Shown: in pieces, positions 40,172 to 48,366 of the stretch
Position numbering within the stretch: position 1 is the stretch's first letter
Layout of the letters: each line of letters starts with the position of its first letter
NCBI GenBank assembly: GCA_902781045.1
Contig: CACZHT010000022.1
Span: 1-48,366 of the forward strand
Length of the DNA stretch: 48,366 nt
From: an uncultured Bacteroidales bacterium
Lineage (GTDB): Bacteria > Bacteroidota > Bacteroidia > Bacteroidales > Muribaculaceae
Direction: 5' to 3'
The notes under the pieces: model-generated
The model's database searches: none
Seen by the model: only the letters and a program-made list of their open reading frames with translations
What the model was told of the DNA's origin: nothing
Program-made: the position numbers and the translations under genes

Positions 40172-41137
40172 ATGGAATTCAGAACAACCATACGAATCGG
40201 TGACAACCAGGGATGGCTACATCACAGTGACGCACTGGTGATGATGGGGTCGTGCTTCAGCGACAACATCGGAGCCAAGTTGCGCCAGGCCATGATGCTG
40301 GTTGATGTCAATCCGTTCGGCACTGTGTACAATCCCTTGAGCATTGCCGACAGTGTTGCCCGGCTCATCGACAATCGGCCCGTTGCGGGCATGGACTTGT
40401 TTTTGCTCAACGGCGTGTGGAATCACTATGCGTTCCACTCGCGCTACTCCATGGCCGACAAGGAGGCCACGCTGCAGCGCATGAACCGTCGCATCGAGCG
40501 TAGCCACGAGCACCTGCGCACCTGCCAGGTGCTCGTGGTCACGCTTGGCACGGCCATGGTCTATCTGCTCAAGTCCAATGGTCAGGTGGTCAACAACTGC
40601 CACAAGGTGCCACCACACCAGTTTGAACGCAAGTTGGTGGGTGTGAGCGACATCACGCGCACACTCACTGACATGTGCCAACGCTTGCGGCAGTTTAATC
40701 CTGAATTGCGCATCATCTTTACTGTCAGTCCGATACGACACATTGCCGACGGTCTGGAAGTCAATTCGCTGAGCAAGGCCACACTGCGTGTTGCAGTCGA
40801 CCAGGTGTTGCACGAGTGCCACGACCCCCTGGTGAGCTATTTTCCGGCCTACGAAATCGTGATGGACGACCTGCGCGACTACCGCTTCTATGCCACCGAC
40901 ATGGTGCATCCCAGCGAGGTGGCCATCGAGTATATCTGGCAGACATTCCAGGCAACCTACTTTGATGACCGTTCGGCACAGGCGATTGCGCGATGCGAGC
41001 GTGTGAGCAAGCGACTGTCTCACCGACCCATGAGTGGCAACCGTGAGATGGTCGATCGGTTCAATGCCGACACGCGCACCGTCGTGCGAAACCTTGTCAA
41101 GGAATACCCCTATCTGGAGAGACTTAACCTCTTGTAG
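40172..41137 (+). CDS. GSCFA-domain protein
   Basis: 321 residues from the ATG at 40172. The family motif GSCFSDNIGAKL (Ser27) and later IFTVSPIRHIAD and YATDMVHPSEVA form the blocks of a GSCFA/SGNH-like hydrolase. Bacteroidetes genomes usually hold this gene next to murF-alr, as here. Its substrate is unknown; acyl groups on sugars or cell-wall units are plausible. There is no signal peptide, so it likely acts in the cytoplasm. Confidence 0.9.
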   Translation: MEFRTTIRIGDNQGWLHHSDALVMMGSCFSDNIGAKLRQAMMLVDVNPFGTVYNPLSIADSVARLIDNRPVAGMDLFLLNGVWNHYAFHSRYSMADKEATLQRMNRRIERSHEHLRTCQVLVVTLGTAMVYLLKSNGQVVNNCHKVPPHQFERKLVGVSDITRTLTDMCQRLRQFNPELRIIFTVSPIRHIADGLEVNSLSKATLRVAVDQVLHECHDPLVSYFPAYEIVMDDLRDYRFYATDMVHPSEVAIEYIWQTFQATYFDDRSAQAIARCERVSKRLSHRPMSGNREMVDRFNADTRTVVRNLVKEYPYLERLNLL

Positions 41138-41156
41138 GGCACAAAGAAGATAAATT

Positions 41157-41330
41157 AAAGTAGTGAAGTAGTGAAGAAATGAAGTAGTAAAGCAGTAAAG
41201 CAGTAAAGTAGTAAAGTAGTAGGGTAGTAAGGTCGTGGGGGCGTTACACCGCAAGGCATTCGTCTTAACTCCTTTGACTTCTTTGACTCCTTAAACTCCT
41301 TTGATTGCTTTGACACCTTCACTCCATAAC
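41157..41330. repeat. Intergenic tandem-repeat tract before murF-alr
   Basis: 41157-41230 is built from variants of AGTAGTAAAG/GTAGTGAA on the plus strand. 41265-41330 is built from variants of CTTTGACTCCTTAAA. The 233-nt gap between the GSCFA and murF-alr genes holds no gene that I can support. The strong purine/pyrimidine bias could slip during replication. Confidence 0.6.
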
Positions 41331-41370
41331 TGCTTAACTCATATACTCGCAACTCATAACCCGCAACCTA

Positions 41371-43875
41371 ATGAAATATAGCATCGAAGAAATCTCTGAA
41401 ATGATGGGTGTGCATGGCGCACAGCTCAATGCCCCTGAGGCTGATGTGAGCCAGCTGCTCACCGACTCGCGCTCGCTCGTATTGCCGGCCGAGACGCTGT
41501 TCTTTGCCCTGCCCACTGCACAGGACAGTGGCGGACAGCGATATGTCAACGCGCTCTATGAGCGTGGTGTGCGCAGTTTTGTGGTCGAGACAATGGACGA
41601 AATTTCGCCTGTTGTGCGACAGCACAGCAATGTGCTGCTCGTCGACAGTGTGCTTGATGCGCTGCAGGATCTGGCCACAGAGCATCGCATGCAGTTTGAC
41701 ATCCCCATCATCGGCATCACCGGCACCCGTGGCAAGACCACCGTCAAGGAGTGGCTCTACCAGTTGCTTCTCGATGACTACCGCATCGTGCGCTCGCCGC
41801 GAAGCTTCAACTCGCAGATTGGGGTGCCGCTGTCGCTGTGGGACATCGACGACGACACCACACTGGCCATTATCGAGGCGGGCATCTCGCGACCAGGCGA
41901 AATGGCCAGGCTGCACAGCATGATCAGGCCCACCATGGGAGTGGTCACCAACATCGCCCCAGAGCCTGAGGACGAGTTCGGCGACGACATGGAAAGCAAG
42001 GCCGCCGAGAAAGCCAAAATTCTGTACAACTGCCAGAGCATCGTCTATCGTGCCGATGACCAGGGTGTGCGCAATGCCATCAAGCCCCTGCTTGACGAGA
42101 GCGACGAGGCCCCCATCGATATCATCGCATGGTCAAAGACCGACCCCACCAAGGAGCTGTATGTCCAGCAGGCTGCCGTCGAGAACCGATGCACGGTCAT
42201 CAACTATACCTATCGCGGCGAGCGACACACGCTCACACTGCCCATGACCGATGCCATGGACGTGAACAATGCCATCACCTGCCTGGCTGTGATGCTCAAC
42301 CTGGGGGTCGCCCCCGAGGTCATCGCGCAACGCATGATGCGACTCACACCGCTGGGCACGCGCATCAATGTCATCGAGGGCGTGAACGAGTGCACCATCA
42401 TCACCGACGAGTATCCCAACGACTTTGTCACACTCACGCCGGCCATCAACTTCATGATGCGCCGGGCCGGCAACCGCCGCACGGCAGTGGTGCTCAGCGA
42501 CCTCAATCCCGAGAACGTCGAGCCCGAGGTGCTGTATAGCCGCGTGCGCAGCCTCTTGCGAGCCAAGCAGATCGACCGCTTCTATGGTGTAGGCCCTGAG
42601 ATGTGCCAATATCAGGAACTGTTCGACACGCTGCCCGACAAGCACTTCTTTGCGTCGACAGCCGAGTTTCTGGCCGAGATGGCCCAGGGCGACTTTGACG
42701 ACGAGACGGTGCTGGTCAAGGGAGGAGCCGAGTTTGAGTTCAACCAGATTCTGGACATGCTTGAGGCCAAGCAGCACCAGACCGTCGAGGAGATTGACCT
42801 CAATGCTCTGGCCCATAACTTCAAGTTCTTCAAGTCGCTGATCAAGCCCACCACGCTCACCATCGCCATGGTCAAGGCCGGAGGATATGGCACAGGCTCG
42901 TACGAGGTGGCCAAGACGTTGCAGGACCGCGGGGCCGACTATCTGGCTGTGGCTGTGCAGGACGAGGGTGTGCAGCTGCGCAAGGCTGGCATCACCATGC
43001 CCATCATCGTGCTCAACCCGATGGTGATCAACTATAAGTCGCTCTTCACGCTGCGCCTCGAGCCCGAGGTCTACAGCCTGGAGATGTGCCGCCAGCTCAT
43101 CAAGGAAGGGGCGCGCTACCGCACCGGTTCGCCGCTGCCGGTGCACATCAAGGTGGACACTGGCATGCACCGGCTGGGATTCACGCTCGACCAGCTGCCA
43201 GCCGTCATCGAGCTGCTCGAGGGGCAGGACATAGTGCGACCGGCATCGGTGTTCTCTCACCTCTGTGTGGCCGATGTGCCCGAGGAGGACGAGTACACCC
43301 GCTGCCAGTTTGACTGTTTCGACCAGTGTGCCGCGCTGCTGCGCCGACACTTCCCGGGACTGCCGCGCCACATCCTGAACACGGCCGGCATTGTGCGCTT
43401 CCCCGAGCGGCAGATGGAGATGGTGCGCATCGGCATCGGCCTGTATGGCATGCGCACACTCGATGACCACAGCGAGGATGCACTCATGCCCGTGGCAACA
43501 CTGCAGTCGGTCGTCATCAGCATCAAGCAGTGGCCAGCGGGCACCACCATCGGCTATGGGCGCAAGGGAGTGCTTGCCCGCGACTCGCGCATCGCGACTG
43601 TGCCCATCGGATATGCCGACGGCCTGGACCGACGTTACGGCAACGGTGCGATTGCGATGTGGGCCGGTGGCAAGCGGTGCCCCACGGTGGGCAATGTGTG
43701 CATGGATGCTGTGATGATTGATGTCACCGACACCGATGTCCAGGTTGGTGACCATGTCGAGGTCTTCGGGCACCACATCTCCATCGACGAGTTGGCACAG
43801 GTGCGCGGCACCATCTCCTACGAGGTGCTCACCAGTGTGTCGAGCCGCGTGAAGCGAGTCTATTACCGCGAATAA
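41371..43875 (+). CDS. murF-alr: Bifunctional MurF ligase / alanine racemase
   Basis: 834 residues. Residues 1-450 form MurF, which adds D-Ala-D-Ala to UDP-MurNAc-tripeptide using ATP; its P-loop is GTRGKTTVKEW (118-128). Residues 465-834 form Alr. The PLP lysine is Lys502 in VKAGGYGTG, the second catalytic Tyr is in TIGYGRKG, and GNVCMDAVMIDVT follows. The fusion makes D-Ala and uses it next door in cell-wall synthesis, and is standard in Bacteroidetes. The weakened MurF half lacks no visible motif. Its stop overlaps the convergent gene by 13 nt. Confidence 0.95.
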   Translation: MKYSIEEISEMMGVHGAQLNAPEADVSQLLTDSRSLVLPAETLFFALPTAQDSGGQRYVNALYERGVRSFVVETMDEISPVVRQHSNVLLVDSVLDALQDLATEHRMQFDIPIIGITGTRGKTTVKEWLYQLLLDDYRIVRSPRSFNSQIGVPLSLWDIDDDTTLAIIEAGISRPGEMARLHSMIRPTMGVVTNIAPEPEDEFGDDMESKAAEKAKILYNCQSIVYRADDQGVRNAIKPLLDESDEAPIDIIAWSKTDPTKELYVQQAAVENRCTVINYTYRGERHTLTLPMTDAMDVNNAITCLAVMLNLGVAPEVIAQRMMRLTPLGTRINVIEGVNECTIITDEYPNDFVTLTPAINFMMRRAGNRRTAVVLSDLNPENVEPEVLYSRVRSLLRAKQIDRFYGVGPEMCQYQELFDTLPDKHFFASTAEFLAEMAQGDFDDETVLVKGGAEFEFNQILDMLEAKQHQTVEEIDLNALAHNFKFFKSLIKPTTLTIAMVKAGGYGTGSYEVAKTLQDRGADYLAVAVQDEGVQLRKAGITMPIIVLNPMVINYKSLFTLRLEPEVYSLEMCRQLIKEGARYRTGSPLPVHIKVDTGMHRLGFTLDQLPAVIELLEGQDIVRPASVFSHLCVADVPEEDEYTRCQFDCFDQCAALLRRHFPGLPRHILNTAGIVRFPERQMEMVRIGIGLYGMRTLDDHSEDALMPVATLQSVVISIKQWPAGTTIGYGRKGVLARDSRIATVPIGYADGLDRRYGNGAIAMWAGGKRCPTVGNVCMDAVMIDVTDTDVQVGDHVEVFGHHISIDELAQVRGTISYEVLTSVSSRVKRVYYRE

Positions 43876-45992
43876 GTGAGAATGAGCCGCGGCAGGGTGG
43901 CGCGGTAGCCGATGCGGTAGCGCCGCAGGGTCAGGAGGTTGTCGCCACGCAGCAGCTGCACCGTCGTTAATCCCGTGCTCCGGTGGCCGGGTGCTCCTGT
44001 GGCCGGCAGGTACAACACACCCTGTTGGTGGCCGTTGGCCTCGACCAGCATGATGTCGCAACCGGTGCCGATGCTGTAGTCCGCACTCATCAGATAATGC
44101 CCCGCATGCTCCACACGGACGTGGGTGGACAGGGTGTCGGCCTGCAGCGTGCTGTCGGCCAGCGGCACCATGATGGCCGGGTTGGAGGACAGCAGGGTGG
44201 GACGCGAGGGCAAGCTGTAGCCATAGCGGTTGGCCGTGACGACACACACCTCGGCCACAGGGGGGAGCGGTGGCAGGCTGAACGTGCTGTCGCTCAAGCT
44301 GTAGCTCCTGACCCCATTGATGACCAGCTTGTGAGCCAGCGTCACATTCCAGGGCGTGATGACCGCGCTGTCGCCTTGCCACACCACGACGGGTGTGGCC
44401 GGCAGCTGTGCCGTGGTGGCAAGGGTCACATGTTGCGATGGCGACTTGCCCGTCTGCAGCTTGATGAGCAGGTTGTGGTGCCCCTCGATGTCGCCGGTGA
44501 GGTAGTTTCCCTCGATGGTTTGGCCATCTAGCGTCATCAGACTGATGTCGTCGCCGGTGCCCACGATGGTGATGTCGAGCGTGGCGTTGCGATAGCGCAG
44601 GTTGAGCAGTGTCTTGTTGCCTGGCAGGCAGGACGGTACCATGGGTGAGAACTCGATGCCGTCGGGCATCAGACGGATGCCTGCCAGCACACGCAGCACC
44701 ATGCCCACGTTGCTCGCCGCGCTGGCCACACTGTTGATGGGGCGGCCCTCGATGGCGATGTGCTGAGGCTGGTAGAGGGCTTGTGCGCGATAGAGTGCAG
44801 CCAGACCGCGCCGCAGCGCGTGCTCATTGCCCACACTGGCGCACGCCAGGTTCCAGCAGGCCTGGGTCAGTGTCCACGATGCGTTCTCGAGATATGGCTC
44901 GATGGTCGGGGCGGGGTAGGTCGGCGCGATGCCCAGGTGGCCAGTGGGCGTGCTCTCGACCAGTGTGGTGGAGCGGTCGTCATCGGCCAGGTTCCACAGC
45001 ACGGCCAGGGCTTGAGCCATGTTGTCGGTCAGCGGCGACTGCATGGGCTGCACGCGTCCCAGCAAATAGGCGCAGTAGCGCCCGCGGCTCTCGTCCCACA
45101 GACGCTGGTTGACCTGTTCGCGCAGGTGCTGTGCCTCCTGCTCGTAGGGCAGAGCCTCGCCCAGCTCCTCGGCCATGAGGTTGGCCACCTCCATGGCGCG
45201 AACGGCCAGCACATTGTTGATCATTGTCTCGACCTCGGTCAGTGCGACGGCATCGGCCCAGGCGGGATAGAAGTTGCCCGAAGCATAGCGGTTCAGCTGC
45301 CCCCCGTGCATCAGGCCCAGTGTGGCGTCATGCTGCACGTCCAGCTCCTCGTCGATGGTGTTGAGTGTGATGTGGTAGGCCTCGTTCAGCCACTGGAGGT
45401 CGCCAGTGGCGCAATACACCTCCCAGGCGGCGATGGGCCACGACTGGCGGTCGTCGCACACGGGCCATGTGCCCTCGTGCTGCATCACCAGGCCGTCCTC
45501 GACCTGACTGCGCAGTGTGGTCATGGCGCGAGCGGGGTCGAGCACAGCCAGTGACAGATAGATGGAAGCATACAGGCTGCTGTGGTCCTGGTGTGAGTTG
45601 AAGCCTCCCGCCTGACTGTAGTTGGACACGATGTCGCCCACCGACAGGTTGTAGAGGGCGTCAATCAGTGTCTGTTGCGACTGGTAGGTGGGATACTGGC
45701 TGTGGGGAGCAAAGTCGGCCTGCCCCCCCGAACTCAGGCAGTAGGGCATGGTGTCGGTGCCGGCCAGATGCTGCACCAGACGCTCGGCGCTGTTCAGGTT
45801 CACGTTGCTCGACAGCTCCTGCGGCGACACGGCATGGACCACAATGTTGCCCTCGATGACGCTGTCGCCTGTCACGCAGTACTCCTGGTTCTGCGCAATC
45901 ACGCGGTCGCTCATCTTCTGCTCGACGCAGCTGGTCAGCAGCAATGCGGCCAGCGTCGTCAGCACCAGTGCTATGTCATGAGGGTGTCGCAA
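43863..45992 (-). CDS. Lipoprotein with six-hairpin glycosidase-like domain
   Basis: 709 residues read from a TTG at 45992; no in-frame ATG fits the signal peptide. The lipobox is LLLTSC (Cys22). Residues 90-470 have the repeating helix pairs of an (alpha/alpha)6 barrel, with SWPIAAWEVYCATGDLQWLNEA and WNLADDDRS. The remaining 240 residues are beta sandwich. This is the layout of alpha-L-rhamnosidase or MGH1-like glycosidases. Catalytic residues cannot be assigned with certainty. The -7 box TAAATTTG (46015-46022, minus) is 22 nt before the start. Confidence 0.7.
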   Translation of the reverse strand: MRHPHDIALVLTTLAALLLTSCVEQKMSDRVIAQNQEYCVTGDSVIEGNIVVHAVSPQELSSNVNLNSAERLVQHLAGTDTMPYCLSSGGQADFAPHSQYPTYQSQQTLIDALYNLSVGDIVSNYSQAGGFNSHQDHSSLYASIYLSLAVLDPARAMTTLRSQVEDGLVMQHEGTWPVCDDRQSWPIAAWEVYCATGDLQWLNEAYHITLNTIDEELDVQHDATLGLMHGGQLNRYASGNFYPAWADAVALTEVETMINNVLAVRAMEVANLMAEELGEALPYEQEAQHLREQVNQRLWDESRGRYCAYLLGRVQPMQSPLTDNMAQALAVLWNLADDDRSTTLVESTPTGHLGIAPTYPAPTIEPYLENASWTLTQACWNLACASVGNEHALRRGLAALYRAQALYQPQHIAIEGRPINSVASAASNVGMVLRVLAGIRLMPDGIEFSPMVPSCLPGNKTLLNLRYRNATLDITIVGTGDDISLMTLDGQTIEGNYLTGDIEGHHNLLIKLQTGKSPSQHVTLATTAQLPATPVVVWQGDSAVITPWNVTLAHKLVINGVRSYSLSDSTFSLPPLPPVAEVCVVTANRYGYSLPSRPTLLSSNPAIMVPLADSTLQADTLSTHVRVEHAGHYLMSADYSIGTGCDIMLVEANGHQQGVLYLPATGAPGHRSTGLTTVQLLRGDNLLTLRRYRIGYRATLPRLILTYSR

Positions 45993-46189
45993 CGATGCAA
46001 TCGTTAGTTTCGTGCAAATTTACAATTTTTCGGGCAATGCGGCACTCGTTTCCCGCTAAAAAATCATCTGGCACCCGTTTTTTTCAGCCAGGCACTATGC
46101 TTAGTTCACACGGCATGACCATTTTTTAATTCATAATTTATAATTCATAATTCATAATCGCTTCGCGTCCTTCGCGATTTTCACGATTG

Positions 46190-46460
46190 TAACCGCGAAT
46201 GACCGCGAAGTTTTTATGTTCTTATGTCCTTATGTCTTTTTTAACCGCGAAGAAACGCGAATCTGGGAGGGCTCTTTACCGCGAATGACTGCGAAGTTTT
46301 TATGTTCTTATGTCTTTTTTTTAACCGCGAATTGCGCGAATGTGGCAGCAAATCGATAATTCGATAAATCGTGATAATAATCGTGATAACCGCGAAGAAG
46401 CGCGAATTTTTTTATGTTCTTATGTCCTTATGTCTTTTTTGACCGCGAAGAAGCGCGAAG
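46190..46460. repeat. Three diverged copies of an intergenic repeat
   Basis: The 478-nt gap (45993-46470) has no gene. Copies at about 46190-46261, 46277-46340 and 46388-46459 share the pattern ACCGCGAAt/gGAcCGCGAAG, then TTTTTATGTTCTTATGTCC, a T-run, and again ACCGCGAAgAAgCGCGAA. The first part of the gap has TAATTCATAATTCATAAT tandem repeats (46128-46160). It may be a dispersed repeat family of this genome. Confidence 0.65.
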
Positions 46461-46470
46461 TATCACTGGT

Positions 46471-48255
46471 TCAGCTGTTGCCAAATTGCTTGATGTATTC
46501 CACTATTGGACATTGAATGTCCAGTTTCTTCTTCAGTCTGTTTTTCAGTGTCTCGATATAATTGCTTTTGTGCTGCAGACAAGTGGCCATCATTTCGGTT
46601 GAGAACCCCAAAGCCATCATGTAGATGATGTGCCTCTCCTTTTCGTTCAACTGTGGGTGCTCGGCAAACATCTTCTCCACAGCACCGCCATGAACCTGGT
46701 CAGCCTCGGTGCGCAGCATATACCAGAAGTCGGCTTCTCCACCATTTGGTGTCTCAAGGAAGCCACTCCTGAACTTGTCCAGAAACTCTGATGGTTTCAA
46801 TTCGTGCGACTGGCTGATGAAGTTGTGCAGCATTCCGGCCACATATTCCAGGCTTTTTGAGAGCCTTTGCCTTTTTAGATGCTCATCCTTCAGTCTGGTG
46901 CTCTCGTCTGTCAGGGTGGAGATTATCCTGTCTTTTTTGTCGATGACTTGTTGTTGCTTCTCCAGTTGAGTTCTCAGGCTGGAGATGTTGTCCCCTGACG
47001 ACTGTATCTCTTTGGCCAGTTCCTGATTGGTGTGCGACAGGCTCTCCAGCTTAAAAAGCAGCTGGCCAATCTGATTCTTCTGGAGTTCGGCATTCAGCAT
47101 CTGCTTCTTCCGCCAATAGGCCAGTGAGGTGAGTGCCAAGAGGAGCAGCATCAGCGATACCGCGACAACAAATAGGGCTTTTTGTCTGGCACTGTTGCTC
47201 TCGGCAATGGCCCTCTGGACATGACTTTTTTGTTCGATGTCTGACAACTGCTGCTGGAGTGACCGGCTCAAGAGGTCGCCTGCGACCGATTCGCACTGAC
47301 GCATGTTTTGCAAGTAGCCCACCTGGTCGCCTTGGGCCTGACACAACTGGGCGCACATGTCATAGTAGAGCACCTGTGTCGCACTGTCGTCAGGCATGTG
47401 GATCTGGCGGCTGAGAGACTTGGCAGAGTCTGTCTGCCCGAGCTTTGCCATGGACATGGCGGCGAACATCATTGTGCCGACAGAGTCAGTCAACCTGACA
47501 CCTGATTTTAAAGCAGTCAGGGCTGAGTCTTTGGCTGCCTGAAAATTGCCGGCTAAATATGCGGAGTAAGACTGCATGGACATTGCTGAATAATAAACCG
47601 TTTCGTCACCCAGCTTCTGTGCCAGCACTTTGGTCTCGTCAATATACTTGCAGGCACTGTCCGCATCTAGTTCACGGTATAGCCCTCCCAGTTCCATCAG
47701 ACACAGCAACATGCGTGAAGAGTCGCCACTCATGCTGTAATGACTGAGAGCGGCACGATACTTCGCCAAGGCATTTTCTGATGCGCTGATTTGGCACAGA
47801 TAGAGCTCTCCCATGCGGAAATTGATGTAGCCAAGGTTGATGTGGTCGTCGGGTCGTGCGATGTTTTCGGCCTGCATGAGCCAGTACATGGCACTGTCGG
47901 GCTTATCCAGTTCGGTCATGACACAGCCCTTGTAGATAAGTGAGCGGATGCGGCGGTCGTAGTCGCCCTTGCCGCTGGAGGCATAGTGCGCCACGGCCAG
48001 GTTGATGAGCGAGTCGGTGGTTGCTGGGATGTATGCCTTGTAGCGGGCCTGGGTCAGCAGCAGCGCGTGGTAGGCACGGTCGGCGGCGGTGCGCAGCGAG
48101 TCGGCCGGCCAGGCAGCAAGCCGCGCGGCGGCGCTGTCGGGGGCGGCGGCGATGAGCGAGTCCAGCTCGACAAGGCCGGGCGAGTCGACCACGCCCTGCC
48201 GGCATCCCGCCAGCAGGAACAGGGATGCCAACCACACCAATACACATTGTCTCAT
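46471..48255 (-). CDS. TPR / transmembrane / LuxR-type HTH lipoprotein
   Basis: 594 residues from the ATG at 48255. A lipoprotein-like signal (LLAGC, Cys18) leads into TPR-type helical repeats (30-340) in the periplasm. A transmembrane helix follows (about 360-380), then a coiled coil (385-460). A C-terminal helix-turn-helix (about 535-594) has LNEKERHIIYMMALGFSTEMMA and KNRLKKKLDI. Bacteroidetes carry many such one-component regulators, which link an envelope signal to DNA. The target genes are unknown. The promoter TATTTTTG (48284-48291, minus) is 28 nt upstream. It is transcribed toward the repeat array. Confidence 0.88.
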   Translation of the reverse strand: MRQCVLVWLASLFLLAGCRQGVVDSPGLVELDSLIAAAPDSAAARLAAWPADSLRTAADRAYHALLLTQARYKAYIPATTDSLINLAVAHYASSGKGDYDRRIRSLIYKGCVMTELDKPDSAMYWLMQAENIARPDDHINLGYINFRMGELYLCQISASENALAKYRAALSHYSMSGDSSRMLLCLMELGGLYRELDADSACKYIDETKVLAQKLGDETVYYSAMSMQSYSAYLAGNFQAAKDSALTALKSGVRLTDSVGTMMFAAMSMAKLGQTDSAKSLSRQIHMPDDSATQVLYYDMCAQLCQAQGDQVGYLQNMRQCESVAGDLLSRSLQQQLSDIEQKSHVQRAIAESNSARQKALFVVAVSLMLLLLALTSLAYWRKKQMLNAELQKNQIGQLLFKLESLSHTNQELAKEIQSSGDNISSLRTQLEKQQQVIDKKDRIISTLTDESTRLKDEHLKRQRLSKSLEYVAGMLHNFISQSHELKPSEFLDKFRSGFLETPNGGEADFWYMLRTEADQVHGGAVEKMFAEHPQLNEKERHIIYMMALGFSTEMMATCLQHKSNYIETLKNRLKKKLDIQCPIVEYIKQFGNS

Positions 48256-48283
48256 CTTGAATGGTCTCAACAATTGACTGCCG

Positions 48284-48291
48284 CAAAAATA
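48284..48291 (-). promoter_or_regulatory. -7 box of the TPR/HTH regulator gene
   Basis: TATTTTTG on the minus strand, 28 nt before the ATG at 48255. Confidence 0.55.
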
Positions 48292-48366
48292 CAACCTTTC
48301 GCCCAAACGGCCAAATCCACGGCTCGTTTGTAGCAGTCTTTTAATCGCACGCAGATGGGGCTGATT

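Noticed and set aside
42133..44382. Long minus-strand open frame of 749 codons
   Set aside because: It is antisense to murF-alr, shows no domain, and has a His/Gln/Arg-rich composition typical of shadow frames.
43863..45992. Start at an ATG for the six-hairpin lipoprotein
   Set aside because: No in-frame ATG gives a signal peptide; the TTG at 45992 does, and a promoter lies 22 nt upstream.
46128..46460. Possible CRISPR array
   Set aside because: The repeat units are diverged, spacers are not unique or of constant length, and no cas gene is near.

Overview
The window is chromosomal DNA from a Bacteroidales bacterium of moderately high GC, possibly Muribaculaceae or a relative (inference). 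The signs are: a type IX secretion cluster (porT, porP, gldK, gldL, gldM, gldN); a fused MurF-alanine racemase; a GSCFA protein; a TPR/LuxR-type lipoprotein; Bacteroidetes promoters with a TAnnTTTG -7 box; and starts without clear Shine-Dalgarno sequences.

Bases 1 to about 19225 are a prophage (or large phage-derived island) beside a tRNA-Ser(GCU) gene, with a tyrosine integrase next to the tRNA. Its left end lies outside the window. It has two virion blocks: 4885-8699 (connector and tail-completion type proteins) and 10605-17953 (fibre, SGNH hydrolase, holin, amidase, spanin-like protein, tail protein, portal). I see no terminase, major capsid or tape-measure gene here. Three AT-richer cargo units sit among these genes. 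The first (482-2202) is a three-gene operon with a Panacea/SocA-type antitoxin in the middle. The second (3638-4533) is a small membrane protein facing an HExxH metallopeptidase. The third (8805-10468) is a TcmP / three-Cys-motif (Gp37/Gp68) pair with its own promoter and terminator. Between the first cargo unit and the next phage operon, 2353-2594 holds a promoter followed by a leader with three copies of one 14-15 nt sequence in alternating orientation and a terminator-like stem. The predicted pairings exclude one another, so this is a candidate RNA switch.

Bases 19226 to the end are host backbone. mltG (cell-wall glycan processing) and a convergent glycosyltransferase come first, followed by the T9SS cluster (21442-28573), a GH43-type lipoprotein, and surface-polysaccharide genes (two more glycosyltransferases, then a tightly overlapping GT4 - radical SAM/SPASM - GT4 operon, then manA). 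A 1233-residue protein with an AlbA_2-type domain interrupts the sugar genes. Last come a GSCFA protein, murF-alr, a six-hairpin-glycosidase-like lipoprotein, and a TPR/transmembrane/HTH regulator. Secretion, cell-wall and surface-glycan functions are thus grouped here.

Two patterns recur. First, six genes have a -7 promoter box ending only 2-5 nt before the ATG, which predicts leaderless mRNAs. Second, several intergenic spaces carry short tandem or inverted repeats. All functional calls come from reading the sequence. No database search was run.
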